Below the pieces are notes generated by a model. The model was not told where the DNA came from. It saw only the letters and a program-made list of their open reading frames with translations, and ran no database searches. The translations under genes were made by a program, and so were the position numbers. 64,000 nucleotides of DNA from Beroe forskalii (lineage: Eukaryota > Ctenophora > Nuda > Beroida > Beroidae), in contig WFMF01000118.1 of NCBI GenBank assembly GCA_011033025.1, forward strand, positions 391,621 to 455,620. Reading direction: 5' to 3'. This document shows positions 33,040 through 41,699 of the stretch, one piece after another (positions within the stretch are counted from its first letter, which is position 1; every line of letters begins with the position of its first letter).

Positions 33040-33850
33040 GTTTGTTTCACCAACATTGGGAAATTGTATGGTATTGTAGGAAAAAGCGTCGGTACCTATT
33101 ATCGCAGATAAAACGCCGTTTCAGGGACGAATTTTGTACTTTCATTTCATATTTGACCGAAGCCAACTTCCAACGACAAGGTTCAGAAAATGATACGTTT
33201 TTCAGAATTCATGAGTGGCTCAGCTTTCCTTTTAGAAATGCACCAACTATTATGGCCAATCTCTGCCGTATGCCAACAGAGAATTACCTTATCGGACATA
33301 ATTACCTATCACGGATTAAGTTTCACGGACCTAAAAAGCTAAAATTTCACAGACATCATTAATATTCAAGATCGATCCTGTCATTTCAAATTGCAACAAA
33401 AAAGACAAAAATTCGCTTTCCAAATTTTTCCACGATCTGAACACTTGAATTGAAGATTTTTCACTTTTTCGTTAAGTAATTAATATGTACCTATGATAAA
33501 TTTCCATGTTTCACGAAAAAGAGGTAAAATTTCCTTAGAAATTTTCATTATTTCTGCATTTAAAGCAGTAAAGTCAGAAATATTGCGTCTCTACCCGATA
33601 AATTTTAAGAGGAAATAACTGACTTAATTTTCACGGACATTAGTATCACCGCAAAATCTTCACGGACGTTAATCTTCATGCTGAGGTTATCAGCGTGAAT
33701 GTCACGTCCGTGATAATTTTGTCCCATAAGATACGGCTTCTGTTTCCATATTAGGAATGCAATTATTGTGATCATTGCACCATTCTCCAGACTCAAAACT
33801 CCGTTATCGACCAAAAACAAGGCCAAATCGTACGGCTAACAACTTTCTAA
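33040..33850. repeat. Possible foldback element with CACGGAC motifs
   Basis: Left motifs GCCGTATGCC, TTATCGGACATAATTACC and TATCACGGA (33268-33315) have inverted counterparts at 33690-33745 (ATCACGGACGTGAC, CCGTATCTTATGGGAC on the minus strand). Pairing is imperfect and the ends are unclear. A 106-codon open frame inside is not convincing as a gene. Confidence 0.35.
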
Positions 33851-34770
33851 GATTACCAACTACGTTTTGACGTTCTACCCGGTAGGAAGTGTTATAAAAT
33901 TGCTGATTATCTAAAATTATCGATTATCATTAAGTCATAATTACCTACGATTTAATAGGTGTACTGCAGAAAGAAGTAATCAAAGGCCATAATGGCTTAG
34001 GTAGCTGATAAGCTCAATTTTTTCGCGTTCTGACAGACAAGGTGATAAGGTATTACAGTGCTCTAGGTAATTAAGCGGCATTGAAATCCTCATACATACA
34101 GTGCACTTTTGTTAAGTAAGGTATACTTAACACAAACAGTAAGGGTATTTCAACTTTTTGTAATATCATCTGATGGATAATCTGTCCGAAGCAAAATTGT
34201 TGACTCACGGCCCACGGGCGATATCAATTCCACACTCTGGATAATGATAGTTACGTCACTCTTGCAAAAGATCTACTTTATAAATGGCACACATGATCTC
34301 ATTGTTTTTCTTGCCGCTAAATCGTTATTTACACTTTCAAAATAATTTCCCTGTGTATTTATGAAGTCTCCACATGATTAGGTTTCTACACTATCCCATC
34401 TCGCACTAATTGTTATCGAATTACGAGTTCCAAAGATGGGTGCAAGGAGGGACTGGGTCTAATTTCTCAACCGCAATTAGATTCCTTTGATGTCATGCGC
34501 CTCTGTAGGGTAAAAAATACCACACGCTAGTTTTAAGGTACTTTTTTGCAACCATCTTTAATCAAATTAGCCTTAATTAACGAACTAATTAAAATTGAAA
34601 ATTTATTTTTATTCAGTCATACTCGAAATAGGCAAAATCGAAGATAGAGAGAAAATCAGCTTTCTAGCAGCTATGGTTTGTCTGTAATAAAATTGTAAAG
34701 GTATGTGCGGGCATATTCACCACACCCTCGTCGACATACTGTTAAGAGGGTCTCATCACTCTTTTATCTC
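33851..34770. other. Non-coding, nothing recognised
   Basis: AT-rich DNA without repeats or frames that I can support. Confidence 0.4.
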
Positions 34771-34965
34771 TTACCATAGGGATCAAGGTAGTTAATCTTC
34801 GAAGGGGCGCCCCCGACCAATTGTTACTCCTAGAGTATCACCACCTGGTACCAGGTAAGAGGTTGCCAGCAAGGCTAGTAGTGCAACCAGGTGGGTCCCA
34901 GTAAAACTCTCTGCAATTGAGAGTTGCCACCCACCCCGGAAGGGGATGTGGTGGTACGTTGGATA
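34771..34965. repeat. Possible SINE/MITE fragment with CTGGTACCAGG hairpins
   Basis: ACCTGGTACCAGGT (34850) and ACTCTCTGCAATTGAGAGT (34907) hairpins are followed by CCACCCACCCCGGAAGGGG. Similar CTGGTACCAGG-containing sequence interrupts the small-gene block near 40100. Confidence 0.35.
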
Positions 34966-35439
34966 TTCTGATATTGCACCAAACAAACAAATTGTCGTTC
35001 TCTTGCGTACCATTTGTCAATGTCCCATTTGTCCCAAGTGTCCTAAAGGTATTTCCTTAAATTTTCAAAATCAAATGCATTCAAGACCATTGGGCCATTG
35101 GGGTGAGCGTTTAACTTTGCAGCATATATTTGTGAGCTATAAGGGCAAGAAAAGTAGTCCATGAGGCTGAGATCTAAGGTCAGATTTCCCACCATGAGGT
35201 CGAAAATATGCCTGGGATGAAGTTTCACCCCTTATTCAATGAATTCAATGCCCGGTGAGCCAACAAATAAACTTTTTCCTTAAATATTGGAAATTTCATA
35301 TCAGAAATGTCCCGGTTTGTCCCTGTATCGCTTTTGTCCCGGTTTGTCCCGCTCCAAAAAATGTCCCGCTCCAAGATTTGGGTGAGCAATGGGACAAAGC
35401 GGGACAAACCGGGACAAAGCGGGACGTTGGCCCCCCCCC
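34966..35439. repeat. Right end of the 8.5-kb element, GTCCCG block
   Basis: The terminal 135 bp (35305-35439) mirrors the left block, with CTCCAAAAAATGTCCCG in the middle and GGGACAAAG repeats leading into nine C. The first 340 bp of this interval show nothing specific. Confidence 0.75.
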
Positions 35440-35448
35440 AGTCACGGC

Positions 35449-36027
35449 CTTCACAACCTCTAATGGCACCAGGTATTGGTTTCGTCGAATGATCATGGGA
35501 CACAAGACCAGCTCAGCACAGTTCAGTCGATGTATGAACAAGCTGATGTCTTGCCTACCATTCGACGAACTCATCTTTTTCCTTGATGATCTTCTTCTTG
35601 CCTCTAACAGCGTTTCAGACCATCTCGACAGGCTGGAAGTGGTACTCCAGCGACTGTTGACTGCCAACATGAAACTGTCCCCTGGGAAGTCCAATTTCCT
35701 ACAGAAGAAGTGTACCTTCGTCGGAGTCTCCATCGACAAGGATGGACTGTCCATCACAGAGGAACGGCAGAAAACCCTGATGGATCTGAAGCCCCCTACC
35801 AACAGGAAGTCGCTTATGAGTCTTCTTGGATTCTTTGGCTTCAACAGGAAGTGGATTCCTCACTACAGCGACCTCACAACTCCTATGTACCGCCTCCTCA
35901 AGAAGGACGTAGCCTTCAAGTGGACAAAGGAGTGTGACGACAACACAAGTGTGCAGGGGCATTTCAGGAAAATGTGTTCTAGCGTTTCTAGATCCCCGTC
36001 GCAAAGACTACACCGTCTGCTGTCCGT
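35449..36027 (+). pseudogene. pol: Gypsy pol, 3' part: rest of RT and start of RNase H (truncated)
   Basis: It resumes immediately after the 8.5-kb insertion, in the frame expected once the insert and one target copy are removed. F-L-D-D (35579-35590) is the catalytic motif, with Phe where many Gypsy elements have Tyr. V-G-V-S-I-D and L-L-G-F-F-G-F-N-R-K-W-I-P mark the RT thumb and connection. Near 35950 a small indel changes frame; the continuing frame reads L-A-F-L-D-P-R-R, a typical RNase H entry. All similarity stops at about 36027. RNase H, integrase and 3' LTR are missing, so a second, independent break truncated the element. Confidence 0.92.
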
Positions 36028-36167
36028 GACAATTTTCATTTTAAATCTCATATACCTACTTAAAAGTCGGAATCCTCATAAGAAGTTTATACTGGAATTG
36101 AATTAATTTATAGTTATTAGTGATGCCTTTAAAGTTATTATCAATCACTTTTGTCCAATCTATAAGG
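36028..36167. other. Breakpoint region after the Gypsy truncation
   Basis: AT-rich sequence; no LTR end or integrase trace seen. Confidence 0.5.
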
Positions 36168-36260
36168 ACCTCCAAAACCGTTGGACGGTTGTCGTAGTAA
36201 CCCCCTGCTGTTTTGGTTACGTCAGTCTATTTCTTTTGGTTGGGACCTACGTAATCGGAA
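36168..36260 (+). repeat. Single-arm copy of the CCAAAACCGTTGGACGG MITE family
   Basis: GGACCTCCAAAACCGTTGG, then GTAGTAACCCCCTGCTG, then TTTGGTTGGGACC, nearly identical to 36424-36513 and related to the palindrome at 21263-21407. Confidence 0.75.
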
Positions 36261-36423
36261 AAGTAGGGTGGGGCTTGGTTTTTTTGGGCTTCATCCCCCC
36301 AACATTTTCCCATCTTAGATCTTCACAACGTGACCTCGATCATGACTCTACCATTTCCCGTTCTTGAGATCTCATCTTTTTATTAAGTTGGGTCCCAAAT
36401 TATCAGCTCTTATTATTAATCTT

Positions 36424-36513
36424 AGGACCTCCAAAACCGTTGGACGGTTGTCGTAGTAACCCCCTGCTGTTTTGGTTTAAACGTCAGTCCATTTCTTTTG
36501 GTTGGGACCAACG
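36424..36513 (+). repeat. Second single-arm copy of the same MITE family
   Basis: About 95% identical by eye to the copy 256 bp upstream, so the pair is a local duplication. The interval between them holds no gene. Confidence 0.75.
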
Positions 36514-36579
36514 TAACTTAACCTCACGCAGTCCGAAACAACGTTTTTTCAACTTGGAATTAACGAAAGTGACGCTTAT

Positions 36580-36920
36580 CCTTATTTCTACAAATCGCCA
36601 ACGTGAACTCACGTGCTGAAATGCAGCACCCAGATCTAATTTCACGTGTATTAGTCGTATTTGATCTTATTTCAACGCAATCAAGTCGAAAATAGCGTGT
36701 AAATATCAATTTCTTTAAATCCCCTAATTTCTTAATTTCTACAAATCGTCCACGTGAACTCACGTGCTGAAATGTAGCACCCAGATCTAATTTCATGTCA
36801 ATAAGTCGAATTTGATCTTATTTATTAACCGAAATCAAGTCGAAAATCGCGTGTGAACATCAATTTCTTTTAATCCCTTAATTTCTACAAAACCTCCGCG
36901 TGAACTCACGTGATTCACTT
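36580..36920 (+). repeat. ~150-bp tandem repeat, 2-3 units
   Basis: TTTCTACAAATCG(C/T)C followed by ACGTGAACTCACGTG recurs at about 36585, 36737 and 36885. Each unit carries the palindrome CACGTGAGTTCACGTG-like core and CAAGTCGAAAAT. Confidence 0.85.
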
Positions 36921-37014
36921 GTTCATCGTATATCTTCCACATTTGGTCACTGTGAGACATGAGGAAACCATTATTAGTTCACCATCGTATCGTAGAATAG
37001 GGTTACAGTACACT

Positions 37015-37321
37015 TTAGGGGGGCCTTTTGAAAATTAGAGGGGGCCTAAATTTTCATGAGCGAATTTTTACATTTAAAAGCCCTAATTTTGCATAAAAAT
37101 ACAACTAAAATCATGTTTTCTGTTTGATTTGATTCCGAAGAGATGGATTTCAAGGACACTTCGGTTTATTTGAACTTGGTTTTTAAACACTTCATTTTGA
37201 TTTTCAAATTTTTGAGAAAATCTTAGGTAGGGCCAAGGCCCCCCCTAAGATTTTTCTAGGGGGGCCTTTTCAAAACTAGGGGGGCCTGGCCCCCCCCCTA
37301 AGGGGGGGCCGTGTAGTCCCA
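37015..37321. mobile_element. MITE-like element with G-rich ends, copy 2
   Basis: From about AGGGGGGCCTTTTGAAAA to GGGGGGGCCGTGTAGTCCCATG; see copy 1 at 29155. The right ~100 bp is almost identical between copies, whereas the centre is more diverged. Confidence 0.72.
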
Positions 37322-37601
37322 TGCATCATTAACGAAATTTCAACCATCTTGCAGCTCAATCTTGAGAGGCTTCAGATGACGACATATTTCGACCGATCAT
37401 CTTAATAAAACTCGTTTCATAGGTAAATCTCGAGGTCTACAAGCAAAATGTCGAAGTAAAACATAATCCGATCCGAACTCTCTGAGTTAGAGTACTTCAA
37501 AGTAGCACCTAGGTGACATGATCTTGAAAAGGAAACGTTTTGCTCTCAATGATAAGTCGCCTGGTACAAAACGTTGCAGACCTCTTTTGGACAGTAAGTA
37601 G

Positions 37602-38114
37602 CAGGGCAAAAAGGAAAGGGAGACCATACGTAGTACATGTCCCATGATGTCTGAAACAGAAAAAATCAAGTCTTCTGCAACTGGAATCACTTTAAACTTA
37701 CCAGGCGCTAACTGCAAAACACGTAATATCATTTACTGTGCCGAATGTTACCTGTGTAATAAACAGTATATTGGAAAATCCTCTAACAAATTACAAACTA
37801 GGATAGTTGGACATAGGTCTCATGTAGGCTATATTGAGGAGGATGATATCATCAATGAATCAGATGAAAAAACATTAGCAGAACATTTACTTTAAGCCCA
37901 CAATTTTGAGTCAGTTGATCACTTTAACAGCAATTACTCTTTCACTGTTTTAGAGGTAAGCCCTAAAAACTTAGATCAGTCAGAACAAAGGTGGGCGAAC
38001 AAACTAATGACATTGAGACCATTTGGATTGAATAAAGAAAAACCAGGTGGTGTTGCTTGTTCTACTTCTTCAATGTGCAGAAGGGCGCTGGATCTGAGGA
38101 TCCAGCTTTTGTGA
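37602..38114 (+). pseudogene. GIY-YIG endonuclease domain of a Penelope-like element
   Basis: The frame has T-C-P-M-M near its start, then a spacer, then N-I-I-Y-C-A-E-C-Y-L-C-N-K-Q-Y-I-G-K (about 37725-37778): the GIY-YIG core (I-I-Y and Y-I-G) plus the cysteine pattern of Penelope-like elements. A conserved Arg follows (L-Q-T-R), then H-R-S-H. After an in-frame TAA (37893-37895) similarity continues as A-H-N-F, F-T-V-L-E-V and L-R-P-F-G-L-N, a typical C-terminal signature. The upstream RT is absent, so this is a 5'-truncated relic. It could belong to the same family as the RT at 19-20.4 kb, or to the AT-rich gene block that follows. Confidence 0.85.
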
Positions 38115-38696
38115 ATTTTTTTATTTAATTGTTCAACTTTTATGGAGCTTATTAAAGCTACAGTTTTTAGTATGAATTAAATAGGTTTTTGAGTACCTAC
38201 TTTTGAATACCTATGAATTTTATTGTAAGGCTTTGGCCATTGATAATCAATGGTTGTGCTATTGATGATAATAACAGTAGTTTTTTTATTGTGGTTGCTA
38301 GGATCACCATTATTTACACTTTCAATCATAGGCTTGTTTTTAATTTACATTCTGGTTATTCAGATGTTGTTCTTCCATGCTATATCATTATTTAAGTATG
38401 ATCAGATAATTTTCTTTATTCCATAAGGTAGCAGAATTTGATAACCTTTGTTTTTAACCATTTTATATTCAAACTGTTTTTGATAATTTATTACATCAAA
38501 TTGAACAATTTTTTAAATTTAATTTAACTAATTCATGATCTCAGGAAGGTGCTTATCACCAAATGGAGTTTTCTGAAGACGAGAAATAATATAATCATTT
38601 TCAACTTTTCAATGTTGTATTCTCGAAACTGGCAGTAAATCAGAGGTGTAAAGTAGATCTGATTTGAATCCATTTTTGCATTCTTAGTGTTTCACT
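38115..38696. other. AT-rich spacer between GIY-YIG relic and gene block
   Basis: A+T is well above that of the Gypsy region. Possibly the 3' tail of the Penelope-like relic; ATCAGGAAGGTGCTTATCACC-like sequence near 38540 might be part of it. No gene. Confidence 0.4.
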
Positions 38697-39521
38697 ATGG
38701 GGTCCCCCTCAGTCAATGCTATAAGCAATCAAGTTCAACACATTGATGAGTACAGTGATGATGGACAAGATGATAATAATTTGAAAATTATTGATAGATT
38801 TGATGATCCTAATGCTAAAAAGAAATACAATTATAAAATATTGTATGAGAATTGCTTGAAATCCAGTGAAAAATGGAGGAAAAGGGTTAAAACTATTTTA
38901 CATATCAATAAAAAACGATATGATACATTTAAAAAAGCATCTGCTAGAAATGTCAAACAGCAGCAGTTAAAATATGATAAGAAAATTAATTCTTTAAATG
39001 AAAAGTGTAATGAAAAAATTGAGAAATTAGAGGAACAGTACAAGGAATACATCAGAAAAATAAAGTCAAAACATGAAAATGAATATAGTAAATTGGAAGA
39101 TGAGTGTGAGGAGAAGATAAAAATGCTTCAAAATCATATTAAGTCTCTGGAAGAAGATGATGAAAGTGTTGACACCTTATCAAAAGCTGTGTTTAATTGT
39201 ACATCCATGAAAGAAATTTTTGAAATCCATAGTCTCATCAAGAACCATCAAATTGATCTGGTTGTAGAACGACATTTCAAAACATTGCAAAATATTTTTC
39301 TTAGCCTTTCATTTGGAATTTTACCTATCTGTCAACCTCAGAGAGAGCAAATCACAGATGATCAACGAGCATTAGTGGAAAGTTTACAGACTATGTCTCA
39401 GAATCGTGCAAAAACTCTACTTACTGAACAGAGACAGAATTTAACGAAACTGTTCACTATAATTGAAGACTCTCTGAAATTGGCACGGAATAGTTACAAC
39501 AAGTATGGTGGTACTTTATAG
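38697..39521 (+). CDS. Coiled-coil protein of unknown function
   Basis: A 274-residue intact frame from an ATG, AT-rich in codon use. Residues 1-40 are acidic and Ser/Asp-rich, with no signal peptide. About 45-155 is a long Lys/Glu-rich coiled coil (K-K-I-N-S-L-N-E-K-C-N-E-K-I-E-K-L). The C-terminal 120 residues look globular: F-E-I-H-S-L-I-K, then L-S-L-S-F-G-I-L-P-I-C-Q-P-Q-R, then A-L-V-E-S-L-Q and a final L-A-R-N-S-Y-N-K-Y-G. Length, intactness and position as first of a same-strand series argue for a real gene. I do not recognise the family; a virion or scaffold role would be a guess. Confidence 0.75.
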   Translation: MGSPSVNAISNQVQHIDEYSDDGQDDNNLKIIDRFDDPNAKKKYNYKILYENCLKSSEKWRKRVKTILHINKKRYDTFKKASARNVKQQQLKYDKKINSLNEKCNEKIEKLEEQYKEYIRKIKSKHENEYSKLEDECEEKIKMLQNHIKSLEEDDESVDTLSKAVFNCTSMKEIFEIHSLIKNHQIDLVVERHFKTLQNIFLSLSFGILPICQPQREQITDDQRALVESLQTMSQNRAKTLLTEQRQNLTKLFTIIEDSLKLARNSYNKYGGTL

Positions 39522-39524
39522 CTA

Positions 39525-39532
39525 TATAAGTA
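39525..39532 (+). promoter_or_regulatory. TATA-like box TATATAAG
   Basis: It lies in the 39-bp gap between two reading frames, about 30 bp before the next ATG. A similar TATAAAT lies at 40962, ahead of the frame at 41016. Individual promoters per small gene would be virus-like, but AT-rich DNA yields such matches by chance. Confidence 0.3.
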
Positions 39533-39560
39533 AAACTTGTGACTCTAAGATTTTGCAATC

Positions 39561-39863
39561 ATGAATTTTTTCATTTTATTCAATAGTATTGCCCAACTTT
39601 CATTTACAATCCAGTATATTATATCGAATCAAAGTTATCAAGAATTTTTTATTTTCAAGGGCAATCTTAGTTATGCTATTTTGTATAGAAAAGATAAGAT
39701 TTTAAACATGTTCACGAATTGTACAGGTAATGAACACAACTACAAATTAGAGACAAATTTTACAAGTTTTAATTTTTCTTGGCCAGAACTCACTGTAAAT
39801 GATATTAAGATGAATGAAACTGATCATAAAATAAAAAATAAACGTAGTTTGTATTTATTTTAA
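39561..39863 (+). CDS. N-terminal part of a secreted or membrane glycoprotein
   Basis: 100 residues starting 39 bp after the preceding stop. The first ~20 are hydrophobic (M-N-F-F-I-L-F-N-S-I-A-Q-L), consistent with a signal peptide. N-glycosylation sequons follow in quick succession (N-Q-S, N-L-S, N-C-T, N-F-T, N-F-S, N-E-T). It ends K-N-K-R-S-L, a basic stretch resembling a furin-type site, two or three residues before the stop. The frame closes where an apparent insertion begins (about 39870-40215). The frame at 40222 supplies a transmembrane segment and may be the other end of the same gene. Function unknown; a surface glycoprotein is the cautious reading. Confidence 0.55.
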   Translation: MNFFILFNSIAQLSFTIQYIISNQSYQEFFIFKGNLSYAILYRKDKILNMFTNCTGNEHNYKLETNFTSFNFSWPELTVNDIKMNETDHKIKNKRSLYLF

Positions 39864-40218
39864 TTAAAAAGAAATCTTTCTTCAAGACATCAATCTGCAA
39901 GACTTTTCTCCAACTCCGTACTTGAACACCAACATGATTCCTTTAGGTAATGCAATGTGGAGAGCAGTAGGATCATAGTGAGTTAATGAGTCACACCAAG
40001 ATGAGTGGTGTGCAGGCATCTTCAGTCCAATACCTACCTCAGCTTTCCGGGTGTTTAAATTGCGAGAGCTTTTTATGAGGTAGGCCCCCCAGCAGTCACC
40101 CCCTGGTACCAGGGTATAGCACCGTCAAGTGCAGTGACCACCTGCCTGAATGAAACTGAAACTTGCTCTTTGGTCTTTGTCTTTACTCCAAGCACCAAGA
40201 AATTAAGCAACACACTAA
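39864..40218. other. Probable short insertion splitting the gene block
   Basis: Higher GC than its neighbours, with CCCCCTGGTACCAGGGTATA near 40098 and GAGTCACACCAAGATGAGTGG near 39990. CTGGTACCAGG recurs at 34850. It may be a SINE or MITE; ends not resolved. Confidence 0.4.
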
Positions 40219-40221
40219 GTG

Positions 40222-40479
40222 TTTAATAGTTTAAAATTTAGTTCCCCTATTGTACAGTTGTATGATGATTGTAAGATTGAACCATTAGTTGATAGTCTCA
40301 AGGAAATAGACAATATGAATTATGGATACATGGTTTTGATCATGATTATTGTTATTTTCTCAATCAAACTTGATTTTAGAACAGTCTTATTAAGAACCAT
40401 GATTTCAAAAATAGAAGGTGATTATGTTTCAATGAAAAATATCAGGGATGACAATATCAAGGAAAATAACAATGCCTAG
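40222..40479 (+). CDS. Membrane-anchored C-terminal fragment
   Basis: The open frame runs through without an ATG near its start (first in-frame ATG about 40315), so it is probably a 3' piece. A single strong transmembrane segment (Y-M-V-L-I-M-I-I-V-I-F-S-I) lies about 32-45 residues in, followed by a charged tail of about 35 residues ending in K-E-N-N-N-A. It reads as the anchor and cytoplasmic tail of a type I protein. It fits as the C-terminus of the glycoprotein begun at 39561, with the middle part lost or displaced. Confidence 0.45.
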   Translation, partial: FNSLKFSSPIVQLYDDCKIEPLVDSLKEIDNMNYGYMVLIMIIVIFSIKLDFRTVLLRTMISKIEGDYVSMKNIRDDNIKENNNA

Positions 40480-40642
40480 ATAACCATGTATATATACAAT
40501 TATGTAACAAGGTAGTTGCTCATTTCTTCTCTTGTATTTCTTGAGTGTGCAACATGACTTTCTATTACAATGATGCATGGCTTGGTTTCCTTTCAGAGAC
40601 TTTTGTACGTGAAGCATTGTCTAATTGTGAAAAAGAGATGGG

Positions 40643-40966
40643 ATGAAGAGTGCTGTGCTACACTTACATCATCAACTGTCCTTGCTTGATAAGTTGAAAA
40701 GATATTTTGAGCAAATCAGGGGCGAACTTATCAGCAAGATTTTAACATTCTACACACAATTCCATATGAAACTTCCTCACAGTGATGATTTGGAAAAGGA
40801 TAAAAATATATATTGTGGTGTTGCTCGAACATTCTTGCTAACATGTACAGCAGAAACAATTTACTATGGTAGATACATCTCAGAAAATATTGACAGTTTT
40901 GTAGCAGAAGCCTTTGAAGTTACTAAATATAAAAAGAAATCAAGATCACGTGACAAAACAGTATAA
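40643..40966 (+). CDS. Small helical protein of unknown function
   Basis: 107 residues from an ATG, intact. Predicted mostly helical by eye: H-H-Q-L-S-L-L-D-K-L-K-R-Y-F, then an F-L-L-T-C-T-A-E-T-I-Y-Y central part, with a very basic C-terminus (K-K-K-S-R-S-R-D-K). No motif recognised. Same strand, base composition and spacing as its neighbours. Confidence 0.55.
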   Translation: MKSAVLHLHHQLSLLDKLKRYFEQIRGELISKILTFYTQFHMKLPHSDDLEKDKNIYCGVARTFLLTCTAETIYYGRYISENIDSFVAEAFEVTKYKKKSRSRDKTV

Positions 40967-41015
40967 ATTTGACTACAAGCTCATATGAATCATTTCTTGC
41001 CATTCAAATTTCATT

Positions 41016-41366
41016 ATGGCTGCATATGTCGGAGTCGAAGGATTCAATCTACCCACAGGATTCATCTGCAAAGAAATTTGTATATGTTTTCCAAATAATG
41101 AGTTTGATCACTACCTTTTGAAATCACCTGGATGGACCCTCACAGAAGCTGACAAAAGAACTATCAGATACACCACCCAGGTTCTGAACAACCTACCATT
41201 CCTGGATGGTCGAGTCCCCTATGAAAACCTCCTGAATATATTGGACCCCATAAAAGACACTGTTGTTTACACTTATGGGGATATAGCTGTCTCATTTCTC
41301 CAAAGGTTCTTACCCACAACGTTCATAAAAAATATACAATTAGATGGGTACCTACACAATGCCTAA
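41016..41366 (+). CDS. Conserved-looking protein, 5' part; candidate DnaQ-like fold
   Basis: 116 residues from an ATG. Notable segments: G-F-I-C-K-E-I-C-I-C-F near the start (in place of a D-x-E strand), a Y-L-L-K-S-P strand, R-T-I-R-Y-T-T-Q-V-L-N-N-L-P-F-L-D-G-R-V-P-Y, and T-V-V-Y-T-Y-G. From memory, this arrangement resembles a family of uncharacterised proteins scattered through invertebrate genomes; I cannot name it. The frame at 41359 carries a Cys/His tail of the sort that would end such a protein, so a 1-base shift near 41355 probably splits one gene. Confidence 0.6.
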   Translation: MAAYVGVEGFNLPTGFICKEICICFPNNEFDHYLLKSPGWTLTEADKRTIRYTTQVLNNLPFLDGRVPYENLLNILDPIKDTVVYTYGDIAVSFLQRFLPTTFIKNIQLDGYLHNA

Positions 41367-41475
41367 GCAATTACCCGAGAGTGGATGTTTCCGTCGACAC
41401 CGCTCCCGTTATTGTGCCAAATCAAAAGCTATTGCTATCAAAGACTATGTAGAAAATGAAATTGATTATGAGTAA
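41359..41475 (+). CDS. Short Cys/His-containing frame, probable 3' part of the preceding gene
   Basis: 38 residues overlapping the previous frame by 8 bp. It contains C-F-R-R-H-R-S-R-Y-C (C-x3-H-x5-C) and ends K-D-Y-V-E-N-E-I-D-Y-E. Either the end of the 41016 gene in another frame (indel or programmed shift) or a tiny separate gene. Confidence 0.45.
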   Translation: MPKQLPESGCFRRHRSRYCAKSKAIAIKDYVENEIDYE

Positions 41476-41479
41476 TTTA

Positions 41480-41690
41480 ATTTAAATTTGTAAACTTTAT
41501 TAAATTAAATATTTATATTTTGATTAGTAAATTATATAATTTTTATTTTGATTTATAAACTGATTAAATTATATAAATTCCATTTTGATTTGTAAACTTG
41601 AATATGTAATATACGTATTATGATTTGTAAACTTGATTCAAATATATAATTTCTATTTTGATTTGATGCAATTCTTGTTTCAATTGGTTC
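41480..41690 (+). repeat. AT-rich ~55-bp tandem repeat at the end of the gene block
   Basis: TTTTGATTTGTAAACTTGA followed by AAATTATATAATTT recurs about four times (41525-41665). It lies directly 3' of the last frame and could mark the end of the inserted unit. Confidence 0.7.
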
Positions 41691-41699
41691 ACATATACA

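Larger units (their letters stand above)
26930..35439. mobile_element. 8.5-kb TIR element inserted in the Gypsy RT
   Basis: The left end is nine G then CCAACGTCCCGC (26930 on); the right end is its inverse, GCGGGACGTTGGC... ending in nine C (35439). The target GTCACGGC is repeated on both sides (26922-26929 and 35441-35448). With one mismatch the duplication is 9 bp. Each end carries ~140 bp of alternating GTCCCG/CGGGAC repeats with a shared CTCCAAAAAATGTCCCG core. The interior holds nested elements and minisatellites but no transposase. Superfamily is uncertain: an 8-9-bp duplication suits Mutator-like or hAT. An alternative is two small copies of one MITE mobilising the DNA between them. 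Confidence 0.8.

Noticed and set aside
33042-33362. 106-codon plus-strand frame
   Set aside because: Lies in a probable foldback with CACGGAC motifs; no recognisable protein features.
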